DNA of 5,129 nucleotides from assembly GCA_937135995.1 (NCBI GenBank), contig CAKZOF010000162.1:1-5129 (forward strand), in the 5' to 3' direction. This DNA comes from an uncultured Pyrinomonas sp. GTDB lineage: Bacteria > Acidobacteriota > Blastocatellia > Pyrinomonadales > Pyrinomonadaceae. Shown one piece after another: positions 4,370 to 5,129 of this stretch. Under the pieces are notes generated by a model, which saw only the letters and a list, made by a program, of their open reading frames with translations, had not been told where the DNA came from and did not search any database. How positions within the stretch are numbered: the first letter of the stretch is position 1; each line of letters opens with the position of its first letter. The translations under genes were made by a program, and so were the position numbers.

Positions 4370-5129
4370 TCAAGACTCCAACGGTACGCGGAAAAGGCGC
4401 GCGAAGTTTTCGGCAGTGCGCCGCCCGATCTCCTCTGGAGTCGTGCCGTGGATCTCGGCCAAAGCGCGTGCGACCTCGATGACATAAGCGGGCTCGTTGC
4501 GTCGCCCGCGGTACGGGACCGGCGCAAGATAGGGCGCATCGGTCTCGATGAGCAGGCGATCGAGCGGCACGCGACGCGCAATCGCGCGCAGTTCGTCGGC
4601 CTTTTTGAAGGTCAGAATACCGGCAAAAGAGATCATTAGACCTAACGCCAACGCCTCTTCGGCAGCCCATGCGCTGCCCGTAAAGCAGTGCATCACGCCG
4701 CCCGCCTCGGGCGACCACTCGCGGCGCAAGATGGCGATGGTATCTTCATCTGCCGCGCGCGAGTGGATGATGACGGGTTTTCCCGCTGCACGCGCCAGCT
4801 TCAACTGCGCAGCGAAAGCGAGTTGTTGCTGCGGGCGTGGGCTGTTGTCGTAGTGGTAGTCCAATCCGATCTCGCCCCACGCGACCACTTTTGGTTGCTG
4901 GACCAGAGTTTTCAAGCGTTCCGCCGCCGCGTCGCTGAACAGACGCGCATCGTGCGGATGAATGCCGACGGCCGCATAGACCATTCGTTCCCGATCGGCC
5001 AGTTCGACGGCCCGCTCCAGCGCACCGCTCGCAGGGTCTCCCGTGCCGACGGTGAGCACGGCGACGACGCCCGCAGCACGCGCTCGTGCCAAGACTTGCG
5101 CGCGGTCAACGTCGAACTCCGGTCCGTCA
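4370..5129 (-). CDS. tatD: TatD-family metal-dependent hydrolase, 5' end outside window
   Basis: The frame is open to the window edge; 252 residues are visible, beginning DGPEFDVDRAQV, and the family suggests that only about 10-15 residues, including the N-terminal HxH metal motif, are missing. Visible family marks, numbered in the fragment: GIHPHD (55-60), GEIGLDYHYD with metal/catalytic E86, PVIIHSR with H122, MHCFTG with H147, SFAGILTFKK, and LLIETDAPYLAP with D197, followed by R-NEPAYV. These are the TIM-barrel amidohydrolase-fold ligands of the TatD/YcfH/YjjV group, cytoplasmic two-metal enzymes with reported DNase (3'-5' exonuclease) or D-aminoacyl-tRNA deacylase activity; which applies here cannot be told. 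Bacterial TatD-like genes often follow metG or neighbour holB/tmk, but nothing upstream is visible to test this. The stop at 4370 is followed by a 258-base gap before the polyprenyl synthase start, with a promoter in it, so tatD is probably the end of its own operon. Confidence 0.93.
   Translation of the reverse strand, partial: DGPEFDVDRAQVLARARAAGVVAVLTVGTGDPASGALERAVELADRERMVYAAVGIHPHDARLFSDAAAERLKTLVQQPKVVAWGEIGLDYHYDNSPRPQQQLAFAAQLKLARAAGKPVIIHSRAADEDTIAILRREWSPEAGGVMHCFTGSAWAAEEALALGLMISFAGILTFKKADELRAIARRVPLDRLLIETDAPYLAPVPYRGRRNEPAYVIEVARALAEIHGTTPEEIGRRTAENFARLFRVPLES

Noticed and set aside
4298..4386. Complete tRNA on the minus strand
   Set aside because: The 5' acceptor strand and the anticodon arm are missing and the T stem is mismatched.
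4293..4718. Minus-strand open frame overlapping tatD in another frame
   Set aside because: Shadow of the TatD coding region; Arg/Ser-rich with no family motifs.

Overview
This is a GC-rich (by eye close to 60% G+C) bacterial chromosomal segment. Every gene I can support lies on the minus strand, so transcription runs from high to low coordinates. In that order the genes are: a TatD-family metal-dependent hydrolase (5' end cut by the window), a trans-polyprenyl diphosphate synthase whose reading frame is broken once, a small coiled-coil plus HARE-HTH protein, a single-RRM RNA-binding protein, a membrane acyl desaturase with three histidine boxes, and the N-terminus of a secreted M16 zinc peptidase (3' end cut by the window). 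There is no transposase, integrase, CRISPR array, rRNA or intact tRNA. Codon use and base composition look even across the window, so it reads as core chromosome rather than an island. An Acidobacteriota-like or similar GC-rich Gram-negative host would fit (secreted M16 peptidase, bacterial RRM protein, polyprenyl synthase for quinone or carrier lipid, many short unlinked transcription units), but this taxonomic guess is weak.

Right part (3099-5129): tatD ends at 4370. A 258-base gap follows, holding a tRNA-like T-arm scrap (about 4298-4345) and a good sigma70-type promoter (TTGAAA-18-TATGCT, 4228-4257) whose spacer carries a 6-5-6 dyad. This promoter faces the polyprenyl synthase. The synthase is readable from 4111 to 3099 only if one base is added near 3957-3961: the N-terminal 51 residues and the remaining 286 residues are in different frames, and the junction falls exactly in the conserved stretch before the GGKRxRP motif.

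Middle part (1600-3098): the HARE-HTH protein (start best placed at 2942) is followed by a 325-base gap that seems to be a long, structured 5' leader for the RRM gene. It holds an 8-bp tetraloop hairpin, a 6-bp hairpin abutting the Shine-Dalgarno sequence, and a weak promoter about 215-240 bases upstream of the start codon. The RRM gene ends in a terminator-like UUCG-capped hairpin.

Left part (1-1600): the desaturase, with an arginine-rich N-terminus encoded partly by a (CG)n tract, ends before a strong 10-bp terminator-like hairpin. After a 375-base non-coding gap the secreted M16 peptidase begins with a clear Shine-Dalgarno sequence and signal peptide.

The genes do not form one pathway. 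A loose link is possible between the desaturase (membrane fluidity) and the RRM protein with its long leader (cold-type RNA chaperone), both typical of temperature adaptation, and between polyprenyl synthase and membrane quinones, but hairpins and large gaps suggest mostly separate transcription units. I see no convincing new multi-gene system. The items most worth checking are the frame break in the polyprenyl synthase, the structured RRM leader, and the unassigned coiled-coil HARE-HTH protein.
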